From Monocercomonoides exilis (Eukaryota > Preaxostyla > Oxymonadida > Polymastigidae), in NCBI GenBank assembly GCA_001643675.2, contig LSRY02000004.1, forward strand, positions 124,001 through 188,000: a stretch of DNA of 64,000 nt, in the 5' to 3' direction. Both the position numbers and the translations under genes were made by a program. The notes beneath the pieces are model-generated. The model saw only the letters and a list, made by a program, of their open reading frames with translations, was not told the origin of the DNA and ran no database searches. Numbering within the stretch: position 1 is the stretch's first letter; the number at the start of each line of letters is the position of its first letter. This document shows positions 34,901 through 49,900 of this stretch, in pieces.

Positions 34901-37900
34901 TTTCCAGTGCAAGTCAAAAGGAGCAACTCTCATATGATAGTGGGTCAGTGTGCATAAATGGTTCTCAACCATCAAGCATGATATCTGTTGAACATACTAA
35001 TTCAACGGGGCAGTTTATTTTCAGAATTAATGCACCGTGGATACTTTCTTCTCTCTATTTTCAGATACTGTCAACTGGATCCTCAGTGAATACGATTTTT
35101 TCCGTTGTTAACTCAAATATATTACTTCAACAATGCGTACTGTGCCAACAAGATCCTTCTATTCCTTTTCAAGTGACATTTCTTGATTGCTCAGGTGGAA
35201 CAGCTAATTTTTCTGACTTCTCTTTTTTGTGCACCACGGCAACTGAAGATTCTCTTCTTTATGAAAACAAGCCATTTGTTAAAAGTAGATTAAGTGGAGC
35301 CATTGCCTTCGAGAATTCAGAAGTGATGGCAAGAACTTTGGGAGGAGTATCATTGTTCAGTGCAGAGTCAGGTGGATGCATAAACATGACTGAAGCAGTT
35401 TTTCAGAATTTAAAGATTTCATCTCCTGTGCTTCAAATTGGAGCGAGTTCGAAAGCGAATATGGCTAATTGTCAGTTTATTGATTTATCTGTTACGTCTT
35501 CTGCGGTAATTCAATCAAATACAGGGATATGTAATATTTCTTATTGTGTTTTTTCTTTGGTAAGTTTAAGCTCTAAATCACTAATTGAATTCGCTAATGC
35601 CATTGCAAATGTGGAAGGGAACAAGTTCAATGATATCACTTTATCGTCTGGAAATGGCTCATCTTTGAATATATTAAACGATGGTGCTTATATAACTTTG
35701 AGTAATAACACATTTGCCAGATGCAAAACTCTGGCAGGCAAATCCTGTGGTGGTGCGTTGTACGCAAACATGCAAAGTTTATCTGGTTCAATTGTTTTGC
35801 TTCCATGTAATTTTTCACAATGCAAAGCTGATCCAAACACAGAAGGTAAAGGTGGAGCACTTTGCTTTAATTTTTCAGAACCTTCGTCAAATTACACGAT
35901 TGATTTTTCCTCAACGATGCTAATGACTCAAAATGAGGCAAAAGTTGGCTTTAATATCTTTGTTATATCATTAGATTTATCTGAATCAATCACAACAGCT
36001 CATTTTATAAACTGTCCAACATTATCGTGGGGCTGGAATGATGCTGTTGGAGTTAATTCAGATCTTGATGCACAAGTTATTCCTCTTCAATTTTTCCTTC
36101 TTGAAAAACCTTCTTCTTTGTTTGTTTCATCTTCTATCGCAAAAAGCGATGATTCTCCAATTTGCGGATTTGAAATATATCCTTGTTTAACGCTCAATTA
36201 TATTCTTTCCGAGCGACCTCCATTATCTTCTGATTCAATACGTGCAACAATCATTTTACAATTAATTCAGGATGCTTCAGTAAATTTGGACTCAAAGCAG
36301 CTAATTTTATCTGGGCATTCTTCACAGGCAGAATTAATTGTTAATCAATTCTCAAGCAATGAAAAGCAACTCTTTTCCATTTTGCAATCGTTAACTGTAA
36401 ACGATATTACTTTCATCTTTACAATGAAAAATGAGTTGGAGACTGTTTTTCTGATTAAAGAGGGCTTGTCAAACATTCACTCCTGTTTAATTCAGCCTGC
36501 ATTAGATGTGAGCGGATGGCCCATTTCATTTGCTCATGTAACTGGTGGCCAATTGGAAATTACAAACTTTTCACTCACTGTCGAACCCCTTGCTTCAGAT
36601 GCACTTTTATTAGCTCGATCTTTTATTTCTGTTAACATTTCTGGGAATGTGGTTATTCAATCTTGCAAATTCCATTCACGTTCAACAGGAGAAGCATTTT
36701 TTAAAGCGTTCTGGGGAGGCTCCTTATCAATTCAATCTTCTTCATTCAGAGTTATGAATCAGGTGAAAAAACCTCTTATCTATGCTTCGGCAGCGAGAGA
36801 AGTTATTTTGAATGCTTCAACAATTGAAAAGATTGAATTCATAAATTCATCTGCAATTGAAGCAGTAGAATGTACGAATGAAGTTAAATTGATTTCATCA
36901 AAAATATCATCTTGTAACAGAACGACTGGATCAGCTGCTTGTATAGTCGCGAAAAACAATGCTGGAGATCTTATCATTAACAACAGCATATTTGAGGGCT
37001 GCTCTTCACTTAGCGAGAATACAGATGGAGGAGCTATTCACATAGAGCTTTCTTCTGAAGATGGAGAAATGATATTTTATGATAATAATATTTCATTATG
37101 CAAGTCTAGTCCAGCAAGTAATAATGGAAAAGGAGGAGGAATTTTCCTTCTTCTTTCAACTATAAACGCACGATTCACATTTTCCAACACCACCGGAGCT
37201 CCGTTATGGCTTAATAACGTTGCACATGAAGGAAGAAATCTATTTATTAACGGATCAAATTTATTCGAAAGTCTTTCTGAATCAAACTTTGTTCAATTCA
37301 ATCAACCTTCTGCTTGGGATACAGAAGATGCCAAAGGAATGCAAAACGATAACACTTCAGAAATAATACCAATAAAATATTTCTTTTCAGATATTTCCCA
37401 AATCATACATGTTTCATACAATGGCATGGATTCTTCCGCTTGTGGAGATATTGAATACTCATGCAACAGTTTGCCTTACTCTTTCTCAAGACAAAATTCA
37501 GCAACGAAAAAAAGATATGTGGCAGTTGTGGAGAGAGTGAATGTGAGAGGAGAATTGACATATTCTGATGGAAGTGTTGACATTCACAGCTCCAAGTCTG
37601 CGGACTGGTCTGTTGTTGATGTGGACATGACAACAGGTTCGTGTACGAGTATCTTCAGTGTGGAAGTTCCTTGGACGCTTAAGCTGATAGCATTTACGAT
37701 TGGAGGTGTGCCGGCATCTGTCAAGTCGCTGTTTGGCGTTACGGCGTCGGTTCTCTCTCTGCAAAATACCAAGCTTTGCCAGATCAGTGCAGCAGGATAT
37801 ATGTTTTCTTTTGTCTCGGTAATCAGCGGGTCTGTGAAGATTAGTGTGTTTAATTTTGATGGAGACGTCCGCTTTGCAAATTCTCCCCTCTTTTCTGGAA

Positions 37901-40900
37901 GTCCGATGATTTCTGTGAGTGGAAATGGAACATGTGATATTTCTTCAATGAATCTCCATTTGCGAGGCAGCACAGGAGCAAGCTTCATATCAGTTGTTGA
38001 CGAAGGAGAATTGATGATTAACAATGGAGGTGTTGAGAACATCGATGAAATGGATTCGAGTGTGGTGTGTGTGAATAGCGAGAACAGCACTTTGGATGTA
38101 AATGGGACAGTATTTAGTTCGCTTGTTTTTACAAGCAGCAGTGCTGTTGAGGTGCAAAACATTCGCTCAGGGATTATTCAAAACAGCACTTTTTCGTTTG
38201 TGAGGAAAACAAATGGAAGTGGAAGTTGCCTGGAATGTGCTGTTGGGAAAGGAGAGCTTAAAGTGAATGGGAATCGGTTTGACGGATGCAAAGTCAACTC
38301 ATTAGAAAGTTGTGGAGGGTGCTTGGACTTCACGATGGACAATGCGGCAGGGAAAGTGAGTGTTGATGGCGATGTTTTCATGAACTGCGAGGCGAGCGTG
38401 GCCAATGAAGGCAAAGGCGGTGCGCTGCATATGAATGTGAAGGAAGTGTTCAGCACATTTAGTATTGCAAATAGGACGATTGGAGACTGGTTTGAGAACA
38501 AAGCTTCAAAAGGCAAAAATGTCATGGTTGAATCACCGTCGCTGAGAACATCAGTCACGAACAACAGCTTCTATTCTTTTGCGTATTTTTATTGGGAGAT
38601 GGATGAATTTGAAGGATTTGACAATGGAAAAATTGATCTGTCGATCCCCTTGAAGTACTATCTGCTTGACAGGCCGGAATCTCTTCGTGTGTCATCGTCA
38701 GTTGCAAAAAGAGCAGACACGACAGCATGTGGCTTTGATGAATATCCGTGTGCGACGCTGGCTTATGGGTTGAGCGAGCAACTTAATCCGACGAAGAAAA
38801 TAACGATTATTGGAAGATTGGATCAAGATGCAAGCATTACTGTATCGTCTGGAAACACGACGATTGAAACGCATGCTTCTGGAGGCGAAATGAGCATTTG
38901 CCAAACAGCAAGCGCGGAGAAGCAACTGTTTTTGTGCTCAGCTGCATTTGCGATGAAAAAAGTGTTGTTTTCATTGGCTTCTTCGAAAACATTAGAAACT
39001 GTTATTCGCGTGTCTGATTCCACGACCGTGGTTGAAGGCAGCAGAATTCGGCGAGTATCGGAGAGTGAAAGATATAATTTCACATTTATTGTGTCAACCG
39101 GAGGCACGGTAATTTTGGAACAGTTTTCATTTGATCTTGGGATGCTGACTACGGCAGGCGTTCTGTTTTCTTCGTATCCAATGGTTGATTCAAAAGGAGG
39201 AGAAATCAAAATCCAGAATTCTGTTTTTGAAAAGCTGGGATCAGAAGGATCTCCGCTATTTGTTTCAGAAACCAGCGGGCGTGTGTCTTCAACGAATGTA
39301 ACAATAAATGGGATGAGTGGGCTGACACAGCCTTTGTTTTATGGCAGCGGAACAAGTACTGTGACGATTGCAGGTGTTTCGTCTTCGCCTATTGTTATTA
39401 GTAATATAACATCATCTGCAAACTTAATAGCGATGCAAGATTCAACAAGCTTACTGACAGAGAATGTGAAGTTCAGTGAAATAAGGATGAGTGCGGGAAG
39501 TGCAGTTTTCTGCAATTCGATACAAGATTTGAGGGTGTTGAAAACATCATTTGAAAATGTGAGCAAAAGTGTTGGAAATGGAGCAGCGATTAATGCTGAA
39601 AGCGGCTCTGGAGCAGTTCGGATTGAATCGAATACATTTGTGAGGTGCAGTGCGACTGAGGCGAATGGATGTGGAGGAAGCATATATTGCTATTTGAAGA
39701 GCGACCCGGCGCCACAAACTGCAATGATAATAGAGAACTCATTCACTTCCAGCGCAACAGCCTCGGATTCAGGATATGGAGGAGCGTTTTACTGCTTGAT
39801 AGATGATAGCGACCATTACTTCAACTTACGGAACACGTCCAACACATGGACAGGGAATAACGCGCTTCATGGAAAGAACATTTTTGTTTCGTCAGCAACT
39901 CTTCGGAATTCGCTGGAAAAGCCAGACGTGTTTATGGGCTTTGAGCCATCGAGCTGGAATGAAGAAGATTACGAAGGGTTTGATCTTCCCGACCAGCTGA
40001 CATCGATCCCGTTGAAGTACTTCTTTTCAAACATTGACGTGAATGTATTTGTTGGCGATGCTGGCTTGGATAATGATGCGTGTGGAGACGAGCTGTATCC
40101 ATGCCAGTCGATATCATACTCATTTTCCAGGCAGCAAAAGGAAACACGGAAATGCAGCATTTTGAATTCTGTCAATCAAACGAGAGCTTTGAGCTATGCC
40201 CTTGGGAATGTGAATATAGCAGGTGCGCTATCAGGAACGAAGAGCAGTATTGCTGTGGAGCAGATGTCCGGGAGTGAGACATGCGTATTTGGGATCACTT
40301 TGCCATGGACATTTGAGAACATCTGCTTCAAAGTTATAACAGTTCCGGCGTCTGTGAAATCATTAATTGCAGCAAGCTCGCAGACATCAACGCTGAAACT
40401 TCTGAGGACGTCGCTTCTGCCAAACGCATCCGGTGTATTTGAGTTCAGTTTTTTGAGTGTAACTGCCGGAAATGTTGAAATAAGAGAATTTGGATTTGAG
40501 GTTTCTGAATCTGACCGAATGGGTTGTGTGACGAGAGGCACTGGAGTCATTGAAATAGAAGGGAGTACCTCTCGATGCTTGATTGCAGACAGTACGTTCA
40601 GTTTGAAGGGAAGCGAGGAATCAGGGTTAATTGTAGTGAAGAAATCAGGAGAGCTTAATATTTCTCATTGCAGATTTGCAGAGCTCGGCGGTGTCAATAC
40701 GTCTGTGATTGAAGGATCAGCACTTGGATCGATTCGGATTGGCGAGAATACAAATTTCACGGCTTTTTCTAATTTTGATGGGCCGCTCATTTCGGTTTCG
40801 ACGTGCACGCTTTCTTTTACTGAAACATATTTTATTAATGTGACGGCATGCAAAGTTGCGATTGTCAGAGCAAGTGGGGAAACAGACATTACTTTGAGTA

Positions 40901-43900
40901 ATTCTACTTTTGAAACGATTGAGATGACCACAGCTTCCGCAATTGAGTGTGAAGAAATTGCTTCTACAGTAGTGAGCAAAAACAAATTTACAGAAGTTAA
41001 AAGGAGCAATGGAAACGGATCATGCATTTCAGTTACAACGGGAAACGGGACTATGAATATTGAATCAAATGTGTTTTTGAAGTGCGCTGTAGATGATGAA
41101 AACGCGTGTGGAGGAGGAGTGTACTGCAAACTGAAAAACGACGGAGATGGAAAGATATTGAATATGAATGAGAATTCGTTTGAAAGATGCGCTGTCTCCT
41201 CAACATCGGGGAAGGGGGGTGGAATCTGCATTGACATTGGAGATGTGCAGCGGCATTTCACGATAGTAAATTCTTCCCTTTCCAGCTGGGCAGAAAATAT
41301 TGCGAGATACGGGCGGAACGTTTTTGTGATCTCTCCGAATCTTCGAGAATCGGTAACTTTTAGTTCTGGATTTGTTGGATTTAATCCGCAGATGTGGACT
41401 GAAGATGATTACTATGGAGTTGACACGCGGGACTTATCTACTCTGATTCCTTTGAAGTACTTCTTTTCAAACATTGACGCGAATGTATTTGTCGGCGATG
41501 CTGGCTTGGATAATGATGCGTGTGGAGACGAGCTGTATCCATGTCAGACAATGGAATACTCATTTTCTAGGCAGCAAAAGGAAACACGAAAATGCAGCGT
41601 AATAGCGTCATTGAGCCAGACATCAAAACTGTCATATTCCAGCGGGAGCGTGCAAGTATCTAGCACCGTTTCAGGAGTAAGAAGCAACATTGTTGTGGAA
41701 CAAAGAACTGGAGTGTTTACAGAAATGTTTGAAGTGACCGTTGCATGGACCCTTGAAGATATCTGCTTTAATGTAACATATGTGCCTTCATCTCTAAAAT
41801 CTTTGTTTGCTGTTTGCTCATCTGACGCGACTTTAAAGCTTGAGCGCACAGTTTTGAAGCCGAATGGAACAGAAGCCTTTTTGTTTTGCTTTGTTAGAGC
41901 ATCTTCGGGGATGGTAAATATAAGCCAGTTTTCATTTGAACTATCAGAGTCAGACAGGATGAGCTGCGTAACAAAGGGATGTGGGCTTATAGAAGTTGAT
42001 GGAGAAGACGCAAGGTGCTTAATTAAAGACAGTGAGTTTTCGCGGAAAGGGAGCATTGAATCTGGAATGATTGTTGCCAAAGACAAGGGAGAGATAAATG
42101 TTATTCATTGCGAATTCAAGGAGCTGAGCGATAATGAAGGAGTTGTTATTGAAGGAAGCGCAGGAAGCACGATTAATATTGGGGGTTCTACAAGATTTTC
42201 ATCATTTACCAACAGCAAAATGCCGGCAGTGTCGGTGATATCAAGTGTGCTTGCGATCACAGATACATCCTTTGCGGATATGTCTTCGAAAGAATCGGCA
42301 ATAATATCTGCGACAGGAGAATCTGGAATATCTGCGAGGGCATGCACATTTGCAAATATTGAAATGAGCAAAGCTTCGATAGCAAAGCTTATTGATGTGG
42401 CTTCTGTCTCATTTGCGGAGAATAGCTTTGATAATATCAAAAATGCAATTGGGAATGGGTCTTGTCTTTTCGTCACATCCACGAACGGTACAACTAGCAT
42501 TGAATCCAACACATTTACCCATTGTGTGAACACTTTTGAAGAAGGCTGTGGAGGTAGCGTGCATATCCAGCTGAAGAGCAGCGAGACAAGCGAGATGGCC
42601 TACATACTTGGAAACTCATTTGAAAGATGTGCCGCATCCTCGACAAGAGGAAAAGGAGGTGGATTGTACATTGACGTGATCAATTCGATGCGGTATTTTA
42701 AGATTACGAACACTTCGATTTCGAGATGGGCAGAGAACACAGCAAAATACGGGCAAAATGTATTTGTTGCATCTCCAGATCTTCGGGCTTCTGTAACTTC
42801 TGATTCTGCATTTGTTGGGTTCAGTCCGTTGGCGTGGCCGGAAGACGATTATTATGGAACCGATACTCGAGACTTGTCGACTTTGATTCCGCTGAAATAC
42901 TTTTTCTCTTCGCTTGTACCCTATGTTTATGTTGGCGATGTTGGAAAAGACAATGATGCATGTGGTGACCAATCATATCCTTGCAATTCCATCGATTATT
43001 CTTTCTCAAGACAAAATTCAGCAACGAAAAAAAGATATGTGGCAGTTGTGGAGAGAGTGAATGTGAGAGGAGAATTGACATATTCTGATGGAAGTGTTGA
43101 CATTCACAGCTCCAAGTCTGCGGACTGGTCTGTTGTTGATGTGGACATGACAACAGGTTCGTGTACGAGTATCTTCAGTGTGGAAGTTCCTTGGACGCTT
43201 AAGCTGATAGCATTTACGATTGGAGGTGTGCCGGCATCTGTCAAGTCGCTGTTTGGCGTTACGGCGTCGGTTCTCTCTCTGCAAAATACCAAGCTTTGCC
43301 AGATCAGTGCAGCAGGATATATGTTTTCTTTTGTCTCGGTAATCAGCGGGTCTGTGAAGATTAGTGTGTTTAATTTTGATGGAGACGTCCGCTTTGCAAA
43401 TTCTCCCCTCTTTTCTGGAAGTCCGATGATTTCTGTGAGTGGAAATGGAACATGTGATATTTCTTCAATGAATCTCCATTTGCGAGGCAGCACAGGAGCA
43501 AGCTTCATATCAGTTGTTGACGAAGGAGAATTGATGATTAACAATGGAGGTGTTGAGAACATCGATGAAATGGATTCGAGTGTGGTGTGTGTGAATAGCG
43601 AGAACAGCACTTTGGATGTAAATGGGACAGTATTTAGTTCGCTTGTTTTTACAAGCAGCAGTGCTGTTGAGGTGCAAAACATTCGCTCAGGGATTATTCA
43701 AAACAGCACTTTTTCGTTTGTGAGGAAAACAAATGGAAGTGGAAGTTGCCTGGAATGTGCTGTTGGGAAAGGAGAGCTTAAAGTGAATGGGAATCGGTTT
43801 GACGGATGCAAAGTCAACTCATTAGAAAGTTGTGGAGGGTGCTTGGACTTCACGATGGACAATGCGGCAGGGAAAGTGAGTGTTGATGGCGATGTTTTCA

Positions 43901-46900
43901 TGAACTGCGAGGCGAGCGTGGCCAATGAAGGCAAAGGCGGTGCGCTGCATATGAATGTGAAGGAAGTGTTCAGCACATTTAGTATTGCAAATAGGACGAT
44001 TGGAGACTGGTTTGAGAACAAAGCTTCAAAAGGCAAAAATGTCATGGTTGAATCACCGTCGCTGAGAACATCAGTCACGAACAACAGCTTCTATTCTTTT
44101 GCGTATTTTTATTGGGAGATGGATGAATTTGAAGGATTTGACAATGGAAAAATTGATCTGTCGATCCCCTTGAAGTACTATCTGCTTGACAGGCCGGAAT
44201 CTCTTCGTGTGTCATCGTCAGTTGCAAAAAGAGCAGACACGACAGCATGTGGCTTTGATGAATATCCGTGTGCGACGCTGGCTTATGGGTTGAGCGAGCA
44301 ACTTAATCCGACGAAGAAAATAACGATTATTGGAAGATTGGATCAAGATGCAAGCATTACTGTATCGTCTGGAAACACGACGATTGAAACGCATGCTTCT
44401 GGAGGCGAAATGAGCATTTGCCAAACAGCAAGCGCGGAGAAGCAACTGTTTTTGTGCTCAGCTGCATTTGCGATGAAAAAAGTGTTGTTTTCATTGGCTT
44501 CTTCGAAAACATTAGAAACTGTTATTCGCGTGTCTGATTCCACGACCGTGGTTGAAGGCAGCAGAATTCGGCGAGTATCGGAGAGTGAAAGATATAATTT
44601 CACATTTATTGTGTCAACCGGAGGCACGGTAATTTTGGAACAGTTTTCATTTGATCTTGGGATGCTGACTACGGCAGGCGTTCTGTTTTCTTCGTATCCA
44701 ATGGTTGATTCAAAAGGAGGAGAAATCAAAATCCAGAATTCTGTTTTTGAAAAGCTGGGATCAGAAGGATCTCCGCTATTTGTTTCAGAAACCAGCGGGC
44801 GTGTGTCTTCAACGAATGTAACAATAAATGGGATGAGTGGGCTGACACAGCCTTTGTTTTATGGCAGCGGAACAAGTACTGTGACGATTGCAGGTGTTTC
44901 GTCTTCGCCTATTGTTATTAGTAATATAACATCATCTGCAAACTTAATAGCGATGCAAGATTCAACAAGCTTACTGACAGAGAATGTGAAGTTCAGTGAA
45001 ATAAGGATGAGTGCGGGAAGTGCAGTTTTCTGCAATTCGATACAAGATTTGAGGGTGTTGAAAACATCATTTGAAAATGTGAGCAAAAGTGTTGGAAATG
45101 GAGCAGCGATTAATGCTGAAAGCGGCTCTGGAGCAGTTCGGATTGAATCGAATACATTTGTGAGGTGCAGTGCGACTGAGGCGAATGGATGTGGAGGAAG
45201 CATATATTGCTATTTGAAGAGCGACCCGGCGCCACAAACTGCAATGATAATAGAGAACTCATTCACTTCCAGCGCAACAGCCTCGGATTCAGGATATGGA
45301 GGAGCGTTTTACTGCTTGATAGATGATAGCGACCATTACTTCAACTTACGGAACACGTCCAACACATGGACAGGGAATAACGCGCTTCATGGAAAGAACA
45401 TTTTTGTTTCGTCAGCAACTCTTCGGAATTCGCTGGAAAAGCCAGACGTGTTTATGGGCTTTGAGCCATCGAGCTGGAATGAAGAAGATTACGAAGGGTT
45501 TGATCTTCCCGACCAGCTGACATCGATCCCGTTGAAGTACTTCTTTTCAAACATTGACGTGAATGTATTTGTTGGCGATGCTGGCTTGGATAATGATGCG
45601 TGTGGAGACGAGCTGTATCCATGCCAGTCGATATCATACTCATTTTCCAGGCAGCAAAAGGAAACACGGAAATGCAGCATTTTGAATTCTGTCAATCAAA
45701 CGAGAGCTTTGAGCTATGCCCTTGGGAATGTGAATATAGCAGGTGCGCTATCAGGAACGAAGAGCAGTATTGCTGTGGAGCAGATGTCCGGGAGTGAGAC
45801 ATGCGTATTTGGGATCACTTTGCCATGGACATTTGAGAACATCTGCTTCAAAGTTATAACAGTTCCGGCGTCTGTGAAATCATTAATTGCAGCAAGCTCG
45901 CAGACATCAACGCTGAAACTTCTGAGGACGTCGCTTCTGCCAAACGCATCCGGTGTATTTGAGTTCAGTTTTTTGAGTGTAACTGCCGGAAATGTTGAAA
46001 TAAGAGAATTTGGATTTGAGGTTTCTGAATCTGACCGAATGGGTTGTGTGACGAGAGGCACTGGAGTCATTGAAATAGAAGGGAGTACCTCTCGATGCTT
46101 GATTGCAGACAGTACGTTCAGTTTGAAGGGAAGCGAGGAATCAGGGTTAATTGTAGTGAAGAAATCAGGAGAGCTTAATATTTCTCATTGCAGATTTGCA
46201 GAGCTCGGCGGTGTCAATACGTCTGTGATTGAAGGATCAGCACTTGGATCGATTCGGATTGGCGAGAATACAAATTTCACGGCTTTTTCTAATTTTGATG
46301 GGCCGCTCATTTCGGTTTCGACGTGCACGCTTTCTTTTACTGAAACATATTTTATTAATGTGACGGCATGCAAAGTTGCGATTGTCAGAGCAAGTGGGGA
46401 AACAGACATTACTTTGAGTAATTCTACTTTTGAAACGATTGAGATGACCACAGCTTCCGCAATTGAGTGTGAAGAAATTGCTTCTACAGTAGTGAGCAAA
46501 AACAAATTTACAGAAGTTAAAAGGAGCAATGGAAACGGATCATGCATTTCAGTTACAACGGGAAACGGGACTATGAATATTGAATCAAATGTGTTTTTGA
46601 AGTGCGCTGTAGATGATGAAAACGCGTGTGGAGGAGGAGTGTACTGCAAACTGAAAAACGACGGAGATGGAAAGATATTGAATATGAATGAGAATTCGTT
46701 TGAAAGATGCGCTGTCTCCTCAACATCGGGGAAGGGGGGTGGAATCTGCATTGACATTGGAGATGTGCAGCGGCATTTCACGATAGTAAATTCTTCCCTT
46801 TCCAGCTGGGCAGAAAATATTGCGAGATACGGGCGGAACGTTTTTGTGATCTCTCCGAATCTTCGAGAATCGGTAACTTTTAGTTCTGGATTTGTTGGAT

Positions 46901-49900
46901 TTAATCCGCAGATGTGGACTGAAGATGATTACTATGGAGTTGACACGCGGGACTTATCTACTCTGATTCCTTTGAAGTACTTCTTTTCAAACATTGACGC
47001 GAATGTATTTGTCGGCGATGCTGGCTTGGATAATGATGCGTGTGGAGACGAGCTGTATCCATGTCAGACAATGGAATACTCATTTTCTAGGCAGCAAAAG
47101 GAAACACGAAAATGCAGCGTAATAGCGTCATTGAGCCAGACATCAAAACTGTCATATTCCAGCGGGAGCGTGCAAGTATCTAGCACCGTTTCAGGAGTAA
47201 GAAGCAACATTGTTGTGGAACAAAGAACTGGAGTGTTTACAGAAATGTTTGAAGTGACCGTTGCATGGACCCTTGAAGATATCTGCTTTAATGTAACATA
47301 TGTGCCTTCATCTCTAAAATCTTTGTTTGCTGTTTGCTCATCTGACGCGACTTTAAAGCTTGAGCGCACAGTTTTGAAGCCGAATGGAACAGAAGCCTTT
47401 TTGTTTTGCTTTGTTAGAGCATCTTCGGGGATGGTAAATATAAGCCAGTTTTCATTTGAACTATCAGAGTCAGACAGGATGAGCTGCGTAACAAAGGGAT
47501 GTGGGCTTATAGAAGTTGATGGAGAAGACGCAAGGTGCTTAATTAAAGACAGTGAGTTTTCGCGGAAAGGGAGCATTGAATCTGGAATGATTGTTGCCAA
47601 AGACAAGGGAGAGATAAATGTTATTCATTGCGAATTCAAGGAGCTGAGCGATAATGAAGGAGTTGTTATTGAAGGAAGCGCAGGAAGCACGATTAATATT
47701 GGGGGTTCTACAAGATTTTCATCATTTACCAACAGCAAAATGCCGGCAGTGTCGGTGATATCAAGTGTGCTTGCGATCACAGATACATCCTTTGCGGATA
47801 TGTCTTCGAAAGAATCGGCAATAATATCTGCGACAGGAGAATCTGGAATATCTGCGAGGGCATGCACATTTGCAAATATTGAAATGAGCAAAGCTTCGAT
47901 AGCAAAGCTTATTGATGTGGCTTCTGTCTCATTTGCGGAGAATAGCTTTGATAATATCAAAAATGCAATTGGGAATGGGTCTTGTCTTTTCGTCACATCC
48001 ACGAACGGTACAACTAGCATTGAATCCAACACATTTACCCATTGTGTGAACACTTTTGAAGAAGGCTGTGGAGGTAGCGTGCATATCCAGCTGAAGAGCA
48101 GCGAGACAAGCGAGATGGCCTACATACTTGGAAACTCATTTGAAAGATGTGCCGCATCCTCGACAAGAGGAAAAGGAGGTGGATTGTACATTGACGTGAT
48201 CAATTCGATGCGGTATTTTAAGATTACGAACACTTCGATTTCGAGATGGGCAGAGAACACAGCAAAATACGGGCAAAATGTATTTGTTGCATCTCCAGAT
48301 CTTCGGGCTTCTGTAACTTCTGATTCTGCATTTGTTGGGTTCAGTCCGTTGGCGTGGCCGGAAGACGATTATTATGGAACCGATACTCGAGACTTGTCGA
48401 CTTTGATTCCGCTGAAATACTTTTTCTCTTCGCTTGTACCCTATGTTTATGTTGGCGATGTTGGAAAAGACAATGATGCATGTGGTGACCAATCATATCC
48501 TTGCAATTCCATCGATTATTCTTTCTCAAGACAAGCGAAAGAGGAAAAGAGTTGTGTTGTATTGAATAAAACCATATTAACAAGAAAATTGCATTATTTA
48601 TCTGAAGATACTTCAAGTATTAATATTAAAAGCGTTTTATCAGGAGAAAATTCTTTTGTAGAATTTAACTTTATGACTGATGAAGTTTGCGAGGAATGCG
48701 TTGTTGTGGAAGTTACATGGAGAGTATTATATGTCACATTTAAGGTTGCAAATGTGCCTGTTTCTTTGACATCGTTGATAAAGATTTCTTCTTCTTTTTT
48801 ATCTTCAATATTACTATCAAATTGCAAAATATGTCCAAAATCTGAAACGGAATCCTTTAATTCCAGCTTAATATCAGTTGAAGGAGGAAAAGTTTCTTTG
48901 GATAAATTCTCGTATGATTTGGGATCATCTTCGTCTGTTCAACCTATCTTCAATGGATGTTCAATGTATGATTTAAAAGGAGGTCAAACAATATTGGAAA
49001 ATGCAATTGTGGAAAAAAGAAGCTCGGTAGAAATTAGTTTAATGTCAATAGATCTTGACGGGGTATTTACAATCGCTAATTCAACTTTGAGGGACTTTCC
49101 TGATATTAAACAACCTTTGATATCTGCATATGATCGAGCACAATTGTTGATACAAGGAACAGAACTGCTTCCTGTTACATTTATGCAAATTGCAAGTGCA
49201 TCATCGTCTTTAATATTTCTTTCAGGTTCTTCATCTGCAACTTTAACGTATGTTACATTTCAAAATTTGATATTTGGAGATCGTTCAATTATTTTCTTGA
49301 GCGCATCAACTTCATTTGCATGCACACAGCTTCTTGCCACTGGAATCACTTTTGCAAACGGATCTGTTTTTCAAGCAAATAATGCAAGAAGTATTCAAAT
49401 TTTAAATTCTCAGTTTTCAAATATTCTTAGGACTGCAGGAAATGGCTCTTGCATTTGGATAGAAGCAGGAACAGACCCTTCTGTCTCGTTGACCAATCCT
49501 TCACATCAAATAGCAAATTCAAACTTTACTCAATGCCGAGTAACAGAGCAGCTTAGAGGAGGAGGTGCTGTTTATTCATTACTTGGATATGGAACTTCTG
49601 CAAGTAACTACGTGAATTGGCAGATGAGCGGGTGCTTTTTCAGTGAATGTGAAGCTCCAGTTACGGGCGGCATCATTTACTCAGCAGACGATAGACGTAG
49701 TGATCATTTAAAAGGTTATACACAATATGGAAAAGGAGGTGGAGTATTCCTTTATTTACTTGATTCGAATGCCACTTTCACATTTGATTCAAGAATGTCT
49801 TTCTCAAATAACAAAGCAGATTTTGGAAAAGATATCTTTATTTCAACGCCTTGTTTAGCTGATTCTGTTCGACCTAGCCGTTTTCCTTGGTTCAGCGATG

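Noticed and set aside
37584-38162. 192-residue minus-strand open frame, repeated at 43104-43682, plus many similar antisense frames across 20-64 kb
   Set aside because: They are antisense shadows of the giant frame, produced by its codon bias. They have no conserved domains and are duplicated only because the coding strand is.
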